Shown one piece after another: positions 24,784 to 33,556 of a DNA stretch of 64,000 nucleotides (position 1 is the first letter of the stretch; the number at the start of each line of letters is the position of its first letter). The stretch spans positions 20,481-84,480 of the forward strand of contig NZ_JAPUVQ010000110.1 of NCBI RefSeq assembly GCF_029255145.1. Direction: 5' to 3'. Made by a program: the position numbers and the translations under genes. The notes under the pieces were generated by a model. The model was not told the DNA's origin and did not search any database. It worked only from the letters and a program-made list of their open reading frames with translations. The DNA comes from Accumulibacter sp003538495 (GTDB lineage: Bacteria > Pseudomonadota > Gammaproteobacteria > Burkholderiales > Rhodocyclaceae).

Positions 24784-25283
24784 GCGCCCTGGCGAGCCCG
24801 GGCGAGGCGCTCGACGCGGTCGACCGCCGCCTGGTGCTGGCCACCCAGAGTGGCCTGCCGCTGGTCGCCCGACCGTATCACCAGCTGGCCGGGCAGCTCG
24901 GCATCGAGCCGCAGGAAGTGATGGCCCGGCTGAGGCGGATGCTCGACTGCGGCATCATCCGCCGGATCGGCGCGGTGCCCAACCACTACGCGATCGGCTA
25001 CACCGCCAACGGGATGAGCGTCTGGGATGTCGCGGACGAGCGCATCGACGAGCTCGGCGCGCGGGTCGGCGCACTGGACTTCGTCACCCACTGCTACCAT
25101 CGCCCGCGCCAGCTTCCCGAGTGGCCGTACAGCTTGTTTGCAATGGTGCATGGCAGTTCGCGTGCCGAAGTGCTGGCCAAAGTGGCGACCATCGCCGAGT
25201 TGCTGGGTGCCGATTGCCGGGCGCACGATGTCCTTTTTTCGACCAGGATTCTCAAGAAGACGGGGCTTCGAATCGGCGTCTGA
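24780..25283 (+). CDS. nirH: Siroheme decarboxylase subunit NirH
   Basis: Last AsnC-like subunit of the siroheme decarboxylase set. The 167-residue product has the winged-helix region (VDRRLVLATQSGLPLVARPY), IIRRIGAVPNHYAIGYTANG and the signature THCYHRPRQLPEWPYSLFAM, ending in VLFSTRILKKTGLRI. ATG overlaps the nirG stop (ATGA). No further nir gene (nirJ, nirE, nirN, nirS) follows in the window. Confidence 0.9.
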   Translation: MSALASPGEALDAVDRRLVLATQSGLPLVARPYHQLAGQLGIEPQEVMARLRRMLDCGIIRRIGAVPNHYAIGYTANGMSVWDVADERIDELGARVGALDFVTHCYHRPRQLPEWPYSLFAMVHGSSRAEVLAKVATIAELLGADCRAHDVLFSTRILKKTGLRIGV

Positions 25284-25928
25284 GGTCCCCTGCGTCGCGA
25301 AGCGCCCGTCATGCGGCCGGCTGCGCCATCGGCGCGCGAGGCCTGTCGCTCTCGGCGAGCGCGGGATCGGCACCTTTCATGCGGCCGCCGAACGCCGGGT
25401 ACAATTGGCCAATCAGCTGGCCAGGGGCCGGTCGGCCGAGACCATCGCGAATGCGCTTTCGGGGGTCCGCGAAATCGGCAAGCCGCTCGCGGCGAGCATC
25501 GTCGAGCGAGACGCGCCGGAGAGGCGATGATTCGCCGAGTGCACACCACAGGCGTTTGCTCGGCTTCCTGACCCTTCCTTGCTCCGGGACCTTGACCGCG
25601 CTTTCCGAACCGTTCGGCAGCGAGCGCTCGGTGGCCATAGTCGAGCTGACTACACGGTGGCGCACGTTGTTGCCGGTGTTGGCGCTGGCGACCGCCGGGG
25701 AAAACGGTCCCGGCGTGTTCAAGGGGCGCAGCGACGCGCTGGCCCTTGGCCAGGAAGCGGCGGATGATGATCACCGGTCCGTACGGCGCCTTGCTGCTGA
25801 TGCCCTGCGCCTGACCGGCAGGATCGGAAGCACGAACGGGCCGGGTGCGAAGAGGCCGCTGCCGGGGCGCGGCACCGCGCGACGGCACCGATGCAGTAAC
25901 ACGCGGCACCAACGAAAGGAGACCTACG
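25284..25928. other. 645-bp stretch with no supportable gene
   Basis: Between nirH and the ABM remnant. Open frames exist on both strands because of high GC, including a minus frame at 25309-25722, but none has a recognisable domain, ribosome site or consistent protein character. Given the decayed genes immediately downstream, this may be an eroded gene; the sequence does not say which. Confidence 0.5.
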
Positions 25929-26296
25929 ATGCCACGCTTCGTTGAAATGGACGACCTGGTTACGCTGGCCGGGCAGATGGAGGACACCGCTGCTCCGCTG
26001 GTGCCGATCAACAGGTTCCAGGTCAAAGCGGACCAGGTCGGGCAACTGCTCAAGGCCTGGACAGCCGATGCAGCAGCAATGTGGCGGCAGCCCGACGACA
26101 GTTCGACCCGGCCGCATCGTGGCATTGGTGGCGGCTGTGTGTTCGTGAATCACGCGGTATGGGAATCGACCGAGCACTGCCGGCGTCTCATCGACAACCC
26201 CGATTTCCAGCGCCAGCCGGGCCTTACCCGTCCAGCGCGGTCGCCTCACCGCAGGTGTTTCGCAAGGTTGCGGTGCCGGGCTGCGGTGGGCGGTGA
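25929..26296 (+). pseudogene. Antibiotic-biosynthesis-monooxygenase-type (ABM) protein, frameshifted
   Basis: The first frame encodes MPRFVEMDDLVTLAGQMEDT, PINRFQVKADQVGQLLKAW, then HRGIGGGCVFVNHAVWEST and NPDFQRQ, a small ferredoxin-fold ABM protein. After about 26215 the homologous C-terminus continues in another frame as YPSSAVASPQVFRKVAVPG with a stop at 26294-26296. A single-base deletion near 26215-26230 explains the switch; the original frame runs on into an arginine-rich tail to 26339. GAAAGGAG precedes the ATG. Family recall is from sequence patterns, without a search. Confidence 0.6.
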
Positions 26297-26335
26297 GCGT
26301 CGAGTGTCGAGGCGGGGACGCCGGCGGGAGACGCC

Positions 26336-26770
26336 ATGAGTACATCGAAGATAGTCGTTTGCCCGCATTGCCATCGCCCGAACCGGGTCCCCGAAGCGCG
26401 ACTCGGCGATCAGGGGCGTTGCGGTCACTGCCAGCAGATACTTTTCGACGGCACGCCAACGGTCTTGACGGTGGCCAGCTTTGACCGGCACATCGAGCGC
26501 TCCGAACTGCCCGTGGTGGTCGACTTCTGGGCGCCCTGGTGCGGTCCGTGCCGGGCCATGGCGCCGGCGTTCGCTGCGGCGGCGCGGCAACTCGAACCCG
26601 CTTTCCGGCTGGCAAAGGTCAACACCGAGGAAGAACCGTCGCTGGCCGCGCGCTTCGCCATCCGCTCGATTCCGACCCTGGCGCTATTCAGGCAGGGCAA
26701 GGAAGTGGCGCGTCAGGCCGGAGCCATCGATGGTGCCAGCCTGGTTCGCTGGGTTCGGTCGTTCGAGTGA
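26336..26770 (+). CDS. trxC: Thioredoxin 2 (TrxC)
   Basis: Cytoplasmic zinc-binding thioredoxin. The 144-residue protein has the N-terminal zinc finger CPHCHRPNRV with a second pair CGHCQQ (about residues 9-12 and 29-32), then a thioredoxin domain with the active site FWAPWCGPCRAMAP (about 63-76) and the cis-proline motif IRSIPTLALF. Intact, unlike its neighbours. The start ATG at 26336 lies 3 bp before the end of the extended ABM frame. Confidence 0.93.
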   Translation: MSTSKIVVCPHCHRPNRVPEARLGDQGRCGHCQQILFDGTPTVLTVASFDRHIERSELPVVVDFWAPWCGPCRAMAPAFAAAARQLEPAFRLAKVNTEEEPSLAARFAIRSIPTLALFRQGKEVARQAGAIDGASLVRWVRSFE

Positions 26771-26956
26771 TCGACGCCCCCGCCTTGGCTGAGAGCGGCG
26801 TGACGGTTCATTGACAGAAGCCACCCCGAAAGACAGAATCGGCCTGGATCGGGACGGAGAAGCCGGTTGCGGGACACCGCTTGCGTCGCCCGGCGTAGGG
26901 TGCCGGCAGGATGCGGTGCTTGGCGTTGGTCATTTCCATCACTCCCGGAGCAGCGC
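26771..26956. other. Intergenic, nothing recognised
   Basis: Gap of 186 bp between trxC and the MBL remnant with no ORF of recognisable character and no clear promoter or terminator. Confidence 0.5.
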
Positions 26957-27832
26957 ATGAAAGCGAAGTTCGCCTCGGTCGCCGACCTCGAAGAGAAGCA
27001 AGCGACTTTCGTCCGGCTTTCCGAACATTGCTGGGGCTATACCGCCGCGGGCGATCCGAATACCGGCGTCATCATCATCGGCGATGACAGAGTGTTGATC
27101 GCCGATACCCAGGCGACGCCGGTGATGGCTGCTCGCCTGGTCGCCGAGATTCACCGGCTGACCGACAAGCCGATCAAGCACGTTGTGCTTTCGCACCATC
27201 ACGCGGTGCGCGTGCTTGGCGCGACGGCCTACCGGGCCGAGGGCCTGCAGGAGGTGATCGCCAGCCAGGGTACTTACGAGATGATCGTTGAACGCGGTGC
27301 CCAGGACATGCCTTCGGAGTACGAGCGCTTTCCGCGCCTGTTCCAGGCGTTCGGGTCGATCCAGGGGCTGACCCGGCCGACGCTGGTCTTCAAGGAGACG
27401 ATGACGCTGTGGATGGGCGGGCTGGAGGTCCGGCGCCGGCCACACCCGCAGCGGCACCGTGGTCTGGGTGCCGTCCGAGAAGGCGCTGTTTTCGGGCGAC
27501 CTGGTCGAGTGCGACGCGGTGTGCTACACCGGCGACGCGCAACTCGCCGACTGGCCGAAGTGGCCCGTGGCCTCGACTACACCACCGACTTCGTGGCCAC
27601 CCTGTTCGCCTGTGTCAGGCAAGCGGCAGCCGCCGGGATGAACCTGAAGCAGGCCATGGCGCACACCCGCCGGGCGATGGACCCGAAGTTCGCGCAGGTA
27701 TTCATCTCCGAGTACTTCCTGCCGTTCGACGTCGTGCGGGCGATCGACGAAGCCAACGGCATCCGGCATCCGCAGATCTGGACGGCAGCGCGCGACCGGG
27801 AAATGTGGCACGGCCTGCAGGCCGCCGACTGA
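26957..27832 (+). pseudogene. MBL-fold metallo-hydrolase, broken by two deletions
   Basis: The N-terminal part is a clear metallo-beta-lactamase-fold protein (GVIIIGDDRVLIADTQATP, HVVLSHHHAVRVLGATAY). At about 27440 the homologous sequence leaves this frame: the next segment GHTRSGTVVWVPSEKALFSG and DLVECDAVCYTGDAQLADWP lies in the +1 frame. At about 27555 it returns to the first frame with EVARGLDYTTDFVATL and continues to the stop at 27832 (MNLKQAMAHTRRAMDPKF). The usual 25-30 residues between DWP and EVARG are absent. So the frame stays open over the full length, but the middle is scrambled and part of the metal site is lost. Confidence 0.75.
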
Positions 27833-27877
27833 ACCTTCGGGTTCCGGGCAAGTCCTGCGCGAGCGAGCACGCGAGTC

Positions 27878-29473
27878 ATGCTGAGTGCCTACCTCTATTC
27901 AGAGTACGAGTATCGGCGGCCGGCCGAACTGCAGGGCGGACTCGTGCGCCGGCATCCGCTGGTTGTTGTCGGCGCTGGCCCGGCCGGTCTGGCGCTGGCG
28001 ATCGACCTGGCGCAGCAGGGGACTCCAGTGCTGCCGCTCGACGACGACAACCGCGTCTCGGTCGGCTGGCGGGGCGTCTGCTACGCCAAACGGGCGCTGC
28101 AAGTGCTCGATCGCCTGGGGGTCGGTGATTGCTGCGTCGCCAGGGGCGTCAGCTGGAACGTCGGGCGCACCTTCTTTCGCGAGGAGGAGGTTGATAACTT
28201 CACGCTGTTGGCGCAGCCGGACCACAAGCGTCCGGGGATGATCAACCTGCAGCAGCATTACCTCGAAGAGTTTCTCGTCAGGCGCGCCCAGGAGTTGCCC
28301 GGCATCGATCTGCGCTGGAAGAACAGGGTCGTCGCGGTGCAGCAGAGGGCGGTGGTCGAGGACGGCAGCGGTGATCAGGACGGCGTCGTCGTGCAGATCG
28401 ACACGCCGGATGGCCCCTACGCGGTCGCATGCGACTGGCTGATCGTCGCTGACGGCGCACGCAGCAGCATTCGCGCGATGCTGAAGCTCGAGGTCGAGGG
28501 CAAAGTGCTCATGGACCGCTTGCTGATCGCCGAGGTGGTGATGAAGGCCGAGTTACCCGCCGAGCGCTGGTTCGGGTTCTACCCGCCTTTTCACCCCGGG
28601 CGGGCGGTGTTGCTGCAGGGTCAGGCCGACAACGTCGGGCGGATCGACTTCCAGCCCGGCCGGCAGGCCGGTCCCGAAGAGGAGAAGAAACCCGAGAGGG
28701 TCATCCCGAGGATCAGGGCGATGCTGGGCGACGACCGCGTATTCGAGGTCGAATGGGTCAGCGTGTACGCCTCCCAGTGCCGGCGGATGAGCAGTTTCCG
28801 ACACCGGCAAGTGCTGCTCGACAGCTACGCCGAGGAGCGCGAGCTCGCGGCCGACGAGAACCTGCTGAACTCGACGCGATCGACCGACTTCATCACGCCC
28901 AGGAGCAGGATGTCGCTGAGCTTTCGCAACGCCGTGCTGACACTGGCGCGCAAGTACTCCTTCGCCCGTGCGCTGGTCAACTCGGGCCGCCTGTCGGTTC
29001 CGGCCTTTCTTTCCGAATCCTCGCTCAACACGCCCGACGCCGATCTCTTTGCTGGCCAGATGCATCCCGGCGCGCCGATCGACGATGCACCGGTCCGTGT
29101 CTCCGGTAGCGACGGCTGGTTGCTCGATTCGATTGGCAACCATTTCATGCTGCTGCGCGCGGTCGACGATCCGGCTGCCGTCGAAGCGTCGACCGTGGCG
29201 ACGCTCTGCGCCCTGACCGACGGTCCGATTCCGCTCGACGTTGCGCTGCTGGCACCCCGGTCAGGCGTGGCGCCGGCCGGCTGGCGCGTCTTCGAGGACT
29301 ATCGCGGTTGCTACGCCGATCGCTATGACGCCAGGCCGCGCACGGTGGACCTGTGCCGGCCGGGCCAGCACGTCAGCGCCCGCTGGCGCAGTATCGATTG
29401 CGATCCGGTCGCGGCGGCGCTGGCGCGCGCCACGTGCACGGTTCTGGAGGAGACGGCGGCATGGCGACACTGA
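27878..29473 (+). CDS. FAD-dependent aromatic-type monooxygenase with internal deletion
   Basis: Group A flavin monooxygenase relative (p-hydroxybenzoate hydroxylase / MhpA fold) of 531 residues. The N-terminal dinucleotide motif VVVGAGPAGLALAIDLAQQG (about 28-47) and the mid-domain DWLIVADGARSSIR (about 187-200) are intact. After RRMSSFRH (about 302-309) the protein jumps to RQVLLDSYAEERELAADENL. The conserved second FAD motif of the family (RVLFAGDSAH and the following helix, roughly 45 residues) is missing without a frame change. The C-terminal thioredoxin-like domain follows. The enzyme is therefore probably unable to bind FAD properly. It belongs with the ABM, MBL and DUF2783 genes around it. 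Confidence 0.75.
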   Translation: MLSAYLYSEYEYRRPAELQGGLVRRHPLVVVGAGPAGLALAIDLAQQGTPVLPLDDDNRVSVGWRGVCYAKRALQVLDRLGVGDCCVARGVSWNVGRTFFREEEVDNFTLLAQPDHKRPGMINLQQHYLEEFLVRRAQELPGIDLRWKNRVVAVQQRAVVEDGSGDQDGVVVQIDTPDGPYAVACDWLIVADGARSSIRAMLKLEVEGKVLMDRLLIAEVVMKAELPAERWFGFYPPFHPGRAVLLQGQADNVGRIDFQPGRQAGPEEEKKPERVIPRIRAMLGDDRVFEVEWVSVYASQCRRMSSFRHRQVLLDSYAEERELAADENLLNSTRSTDFITPRSRMSLSFRNAVLTLARKYSFARALVNSGRLSVPAFLSESSLNTPDADLFAGQMHPGAPIDDAPVRVSGSDGWLLDSIGNHFMLLRAVDDPAAVEASTVATLCALTDGPIPLDVALLAPRSGVAPAGWRVFEDYRGCYADRYDARPRTVDLCRPGQHVSARWRSIDCDPVAAALARATCTVLEETAAWRH

Positions 29474-29688
29474 TTACCGAAGCGACTTTCGGCGAGCCGG
29501 GCAATAGCTACCGGCGCGCTTTTTCCCCCGGTGACGACTTCTACGCCGTGCTGCTCGATGCCCATCGCGAGCTTTCGGACGAGCAGAGTACGCTACTCAA
29601 TGCGCGCTTGATCCTTCTCATGGCCAATCACATCGGTGACCTCGGTGTGCTGCGCGAAGCCTTGAGGATCGCCGGCGAAGAGTGTTAG
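29461..29688 (+). CDS. DUF2783 family protein
   Basis: Small protein of 75 residues, conserved next to flavin monooxygenases of this type, function unknown. Diagnostic segment: DDFYAVLLDAHRELSDEQST followed by LLNARLILLMANHIGDLGVL. It overlaps the 3' end of the monooxygenase gene by 13 bp, showing a coupled arrangement. It is the only apparently undamaged gene of this cassette. Confidence 0.82.
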   Translation: MATLITEATFGEPGNSYRRAFSPGDDFYAVLLDAHRELSDEQSTLLNARLILLMANHIGDLGVLREALRIAGEEC

Positions 29689-29722
29689 CGGGAGTGCGTG
29701 GGCCACTCCTGCAGATGCCGCG

Positions 29723-31846
29723 GTGGTCGTCAGCGGCGATTGCGGCGGTGTCGCGCGCCGGCGCTGGAGCCTGCGCGTGAGTCCGGGCCTGCAGGTGGCG
29801 CTGCACGCGGTTCTGGCCGTCTTCGCTTGCGCACTGGGCAGCTTCATCGCGCTGCACCATCCGCTGTGGCCACTGCCGCTGACGGTGACCTTTCTGGCCT
29901 GGTCGACGGCGGTCTTCCTGCGTCCGGCGATCTGGCCGCTGGTACTGCCGGCCTTGCTGCCGGTCGCCGGCCTGGCGCCGTGGACCGGCTGGATCGTTGT
30001 CGAAGAGTTCGATTTGCTGGCCCTCGGCGCCGCGCTGGGATGCCATGCCCGGCTGGTCCTCCGGCGATCGCCGCCGGCGGGCCGGGCCGTCGCCGGCGTG
30101 GTGCCGTGGCGCCAGAGCCGGCCGCGGCGGGCCCGGTGGTTTGCTCTGGCCCGGATCGGGCTCGGCCTGCTGGCGGCGTCCTGGCTGCTGGCCCTGGTGC
30201 GTGGCCTGATGGCTGCCAGTGCCGGCGCCGGTCCTGACAGCGTTCCGCCGGGGTGGTTCGCTGCTTACGAAGATCCCTTGAACAGCCTGCGAACGGGCAA
30301 GAGCCTGCTGCTGATTCTGTTGCTCCTGCCTTCGCTGCGCAGCCTGCTCGACGGGGCGCCCGAACTGCTGGCGCGACGCCTCGCGGCGGGAGTGGCGACC
30401 GGACTGGCGCTGGCGTCGCTGGCGATTCTCGGCGAGCGCGCCGGCTATCCGGGGCTGCTGGATTTCTCGACTGCGTATCGCAGCACGGCGCTGTTCTGGG
30501 AGATGCACGTTGGTGGCGCGGCGCTGGATGCCTTTCTCGCCATGGCCGTGCCGTTTGCCGTGCACGCGGTGCTGCGCGCGCCCGGCCCGCTCGCCTGGGT
30601 ACTCGCCGCAGCGCTGGCGTTGATTGCCGCCTACGCTGGGCTGACCAGTTTTTCGCGCGGCGTCTATCTGAGCGTCGGGTTTTCCTTGACCGTCCTGGCG
30701 GGCCTGCTGTGCTCGACTGCAGCGGGGGCTTCGCCGCCGGCTCAGGCGGCCGTTGTCCGGCCGTCGGAGCGCTGGCGGGTGTGGGGTGGCCGGGTGTTGG
30801 TGGGGGTGCTGATCTGCGAGCTGGTCGCGGTGCTGGCGCTCGGAGACTTCATGGGCCGTCGCTTGTCGGCCAGTGCGCGCGATCTGGGTGGGCGCCTGCA
30901 GCACTGGTCCGAAGGATTGAGCCTGCTGCGCAGTCCGGCGGAGGTCCTGTTCGGCAGGGGACTCGGGCGTTTTCCGGCGAACTACTCGCAGGCGGTGCCC
31001 GGGCGCGAGATGCCGGGTCGACTGCGCGTCATCGATCTACCGGGGCAGGCTCAGGGAAGCTACCTGCGCCTCTTCGGTCCGCGCCACAACGAGCACCTGC
31101 GCGGCGCCTTCGACCTGCTGCAGCGCGTACCGGCGCTGGCTGAGGGGCCTTACACGGTGGTCCTCGAACTGCGGGCGGCGCGACTGGCCCGGCTGCGTGT
31201 CGAGCTGTGCCAGCGGCACCTGCTGTACGCCGTGCCCTGCGGTCGTAGCGGCGTCTTGGTGCACCAGGGCGGCGAGCAATGGCAACAGGTGTCGCTGGGG
31301 CTGAGGTCGAACAAGCAGACGGGCGGCTGGTGGCGGCAGGCGGGGCCCGGATTCATCAGCTTGCAGTTCGCCGGACCGGCCGACTACATCGATATCGGCA
31401 AGGTCAGCGTGCTCGCCGCCGATGGTCGCGAGCTGCTGCGCAATGCCGCCTTTTCGGACGGGCTGAGGCATTGGTTCTTTGCCGGGCACGACTACTTCGT
31501 CCCCTGGCATATCGACAACCTGTTTCTCGAACTGCTGATTGATCAGGGAGCGATCGGGCTGCTGCTGCTGCTCGGCCTGCTGGTTCTGGCCTTTGCCAAC
31601 CTGCTTGGCGGTCCCGGCCGAGCGCAGACGCTGGCGCCCTACCTGCTGGCCTCGCTGCTGGCTGCTGTGGTGGTTGGTATGGTTTCGAGCCTGCTCGACA
31701 TGCCGCGGACTGCTTTCCTGTTCTTCTTGCTGCTATGCTTTGCCCTGTTCCTCGACGAGGAGCCCGCCGCGGACCCTCCCCGAACGCCTGTCTGCCCGCC
31801 GGAAAAAGCGATTGCAGACCTCTCGCAGAGTAAAATTACGGCATAA
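29723..31846 (+). CDS. O-antigen ligase/polymerase-like membrane protein with extracytoplasmic domain
   Basis: A 707-residue protein with many membrane helices in residues 25-400 (for example VALHAVLAVFACALGSFIAL) and three more near 590-690, typical of Wzy/WaaL-type enzymes that polymerise or ligate glycans at the outer face of the inner membrane. The ligase-type motif around FGRGLGRFPANYSQ precedes a soluble stretch of about 170 residues (about 415-590) containing GPYTVVLELRAARLARLRVE and GFISLQFAGPADYIDIGKVS, which looks like a beta-sandwich, perhaps carbohydrate-binding. A motif HIDNLFLELLIDQGAIGLLL follows. The start is a GTG at 29723; GTG 29777 is an alternative. It sits at the head of the exopolysaccharide region. 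Confidence 0.7.
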   Translation: MVVSGDCGGVARRRWSLRVSPGLQVALHAVLAVFACALGSFIALHHPLWPLPLTVTFLAWSTAVFLRPAIWPLVLPALLPVAGLAPWTGWIVVEEFDLLALGAALGCHARLVLRRSPPAGRAVAGVVPWRQSRPRRARWFALARIGLGLLAASWLLALVRGLMAASAGAGPDSVPPGWFAAYEDPLNSLRTGKSLLLILLLLPSLRSLLDGAPELLARRLAAGVATGLALASLAILGERAGYPGLLDFSTAYRSTALFWEMHVGGAALDAFLAMAVPFAVHAVLRAPGPLAWVLAAALALIAAYAGLTSFSRGVYLSVGFSLTVLAGLLCSTAAGASPPAQAAVVRPSERWRVWGGRVLVGVLICELVAVLALGDFMGRRLSASARDLGGRLQHWSEGLSLLRSPAEVLFGRGLGRFPANYSQAVPGREMPGRLRVIDLPGQAQGSYLRLFGPRHNEHLRGAFDLLQRVPALAEGPYTVVLELRAARLARLRVELCQRHLLYAVPCGRSGVLVHQGGEQWQQVSLGLRSNKQTGGWWRQAGPGFISLQFAGPADYIDIGKVSVLAADGRELLRNAAFSDGLRHWFFAGHDYFVPWHIDNLFLELLIDQGAIGLLLLLGLLVLAFANLLGGPGRAQTLAPYLLASLLAAVVVGMVSSLLDMPRTAFLFFLLLCFALFLDEEPAADPPRTPVCPPEKAIADLSQSKITA

Positions 31847-32112
31847 GCCATTCGGAGCAATAATACAATAACATGTTTTATCATACGCTTATGACTATTT
31901 CTCAAGTTGGTTTCGTTGTCCCGGAGGGGCGCCTGGCGGTTTGCCACAAGGCGTATTGCCCGCTCCCTGTGCATTAGGTCACGGTCTTCATTTCTCTGCA
32001 CTGATAGCCTTCGTTTCGTGACGTTCGCCGAGTTGTCCTGGTCTCAATCCAGGTTTCCGCAGGCCGGTCATCAACGACAGGTTTTCAGGTTCGCACTTGC
32101 AAGGGGTCTATC
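31847..32112. other. Intergenic, possible promoter region for the sugar transferase gene
   Basis: The first 50 bp are clearly more AT-rich than the surroundings and include a TACAAT -10-like hexamer at 31864-31869 without a good -35. No sigma-54 GG-N10-GC pair could be placed with confidence. No gene is visible. Confidence 0.3.
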
Positions 32113-33495
32113 GTGATCAAGGTGTTCAATCATTGGTTTTATCGGACGACCATAGCCCGGGTGGTGATCGACCTGATGTTCCCGGTGCTCTGTGTGATCC
32201 TTGCCGCCATCTGGATTGGGCGCGGAGGTCAGCTCGCCCTTGAGAAAGTGGCTTTCTATGCGGTGATCTTTGCGCTTGCGACGATCGTCTTCAGCGCCTG
32301 GCTGGGCATCTATCAACGGGTCCACAGCCGTACCCGGACAGAGACCAGGGCGCGGGCGGTGTTGTCCCTCTACCTGGCAATTCCGCTGGCCTATGCCGTT
32401 TTTGCGCTGCTGTCGGTAGCCGAGGTCGATCGAGGTTACCTGCTCCTTTCCGGATTGGCGGCGCTGTTTGCGACGCTGGTTCACCGGGTTCATTCGGCGC
32501 ACAGCCGCACGGGTTTGCTGCTCAGTCACCGGGTACTGGTTTTTGGTGCCGGCGAGGAGGCGGAGAACGTCGGCCGCGTGCTGCGCAAGTCCGATCCGGA
32601 AATCCAGATCGTCGGTTTCTATCCCAGCCCTACCGACCTGGAGATTATCGTTCCGGCACAGGTCCTGCTGCCGCGCGAGATGTCGCTGTCGGACACCGCG
32701 CATTCCCTGAAGGTGGATGAAATCATCGTCGCCGTTCGCGAACGCCGCGGTGGTGCGCTGCCCCTGCGTGAACTCCTGGACTGCAAGCTTTCGGGCGTCA
32801 AGGTCCTCGATCTGGCCAGCTACTTCGAACGTGCGCTCGGGCAGATCCGGATCGATTCGCTGCGTGTCAGCTGGCTGATTTTCGGCGAGGGGTTTCGGCA
32901 GAGCTGGCGGCGAACCAGCATCAAGCGCCTGTTCGATATCGTCGTCGCGGCTTTCTTGCTGCTGCTGGCCATGCCGGTGATGCTGCTGACGGCGATTCTG
33001 ATCGTTATCGAGGATGGCTTTCCTGTCTTCTACCGGCAGGAGCGGGTTGGCCTCGATGGCCGCTTGTTCAATGTCATCAAGTTTCGCAGCATGCGTAACG
33101 ATGCAGAAAGCGATGGCCAACCGCGCTGGGCGACGGCCAACGACAGTCGCGTGACGCGGGTCGGGAGGTTCATCCGCAAGCTGCGCATCGACGAGTTGCC
33201 GCAGTTGTATAGTGTGCTCACCGGCGATATGAGTCTGGTTGGGCCGCGTCCCGAGCGTCCGTTTTTCGTCGACCAGCTGACCCGCGACGTCCCGTTCTAT
33301 GCCGTGCGCCACAGCGTCAAGCCGGGGGTGACCGGCTGGGCGCAGGTCAGTTACCACTACGGTTCGACGGTCGACGATTCGATCCAGAAGCTCCAATATG
33401 ACTTGTTCTATGTCAAGAACCACAGCCTGTTCCTGGATATCGTGATTCTCTTTCAGACGGTCGGCGTCGTCTTGACCGGAAAAGGCGCCCAATGA
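32113..33495 (+). CDS. Undecaprenyl-phosphate sugar transferase, PEP-CTERM/exosortase-associated (TIGR03013 type)
   Basis: Polyisoprenyl-phosphate hexose-1-phosphate transferase that starts repeat-unit assembly on the lipid carrier. The 460-residue product has N-terminal membrane helices (residues 18-35, 45-65, 88-105), a CoA-binding-like domain (VLVFGAGEEAENVGRVL), and a C-terminal catalytic domain with IKRLFDIVVAAFLLLLAMPV, FRSMRNDAE, LRKLRIDELPQL-type and GDMSLVGPRPERP motifs. The GTG start at 32113 has AAGGGG upstream. The neighbouring prsK/prsR/prsT genes support the exosortase-system subgroup. Confidence 0.88.
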   Translation: MIKVFNHWFYRTTIARVVIDLMFPVLCVILAAIWIGRGGQLALEKVAFYAVIFALATIVFSAWLGIYQRVHSRTRTETRARAVLSLYLAIPLAYAVFALLSVAEVDRGYLLLSGLAALFATLVHRVHSAHSRTGLLLSHRVLVFGAGEEAENVGRVLRKSDPEIQIVGFYPSPTDLEIIVPAQVLLPREMSLSDTAHSLKVDEIIVAVRERRGGALPLRELLDCKLSGVKVLDLASYFERALGQIRIDSLRVSWLIFGEGFRQSWRRTSIKRLFDIVVAAFLLLLAMPVMLLTAILIVIEDGFPVFYRQERVGLDGRLFNVIKFRSMRNDAESDGQPRWATANDSRVTRVGRFIRKLRIDELPQLYSVLTGDMSLVGPRPERPFFVDQLTRDVPFYAVRHSVKPGVTGWAQVSYHYGSTVDDSIQKLQYDLFYVKNHSLFLDIVILFQTVGVVLTGKGAQ

Positions 33496-33556
33496 AGCTT
33501 CTGCTGCTGGGCGCGGCGTGTTCGCCGGTGTCGATTCGGGAGGAGCGCTGCCGGTG

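Noticed and set aside
25309..25722. Minus-strand ORF of 137 codons beside the decayed cassette
   Set aside because: No recognisable domain or ribosome site, and similar-length frames exist on the other strand; GC-driven openness is enough to explain it.
32041..32112. Sigma-54 promoter before the sugar transferase gene
   Set aside because: GG and GC dinucleotides are spaced 9 or 11 bp apart rather than the required 10, so the site is not supported.
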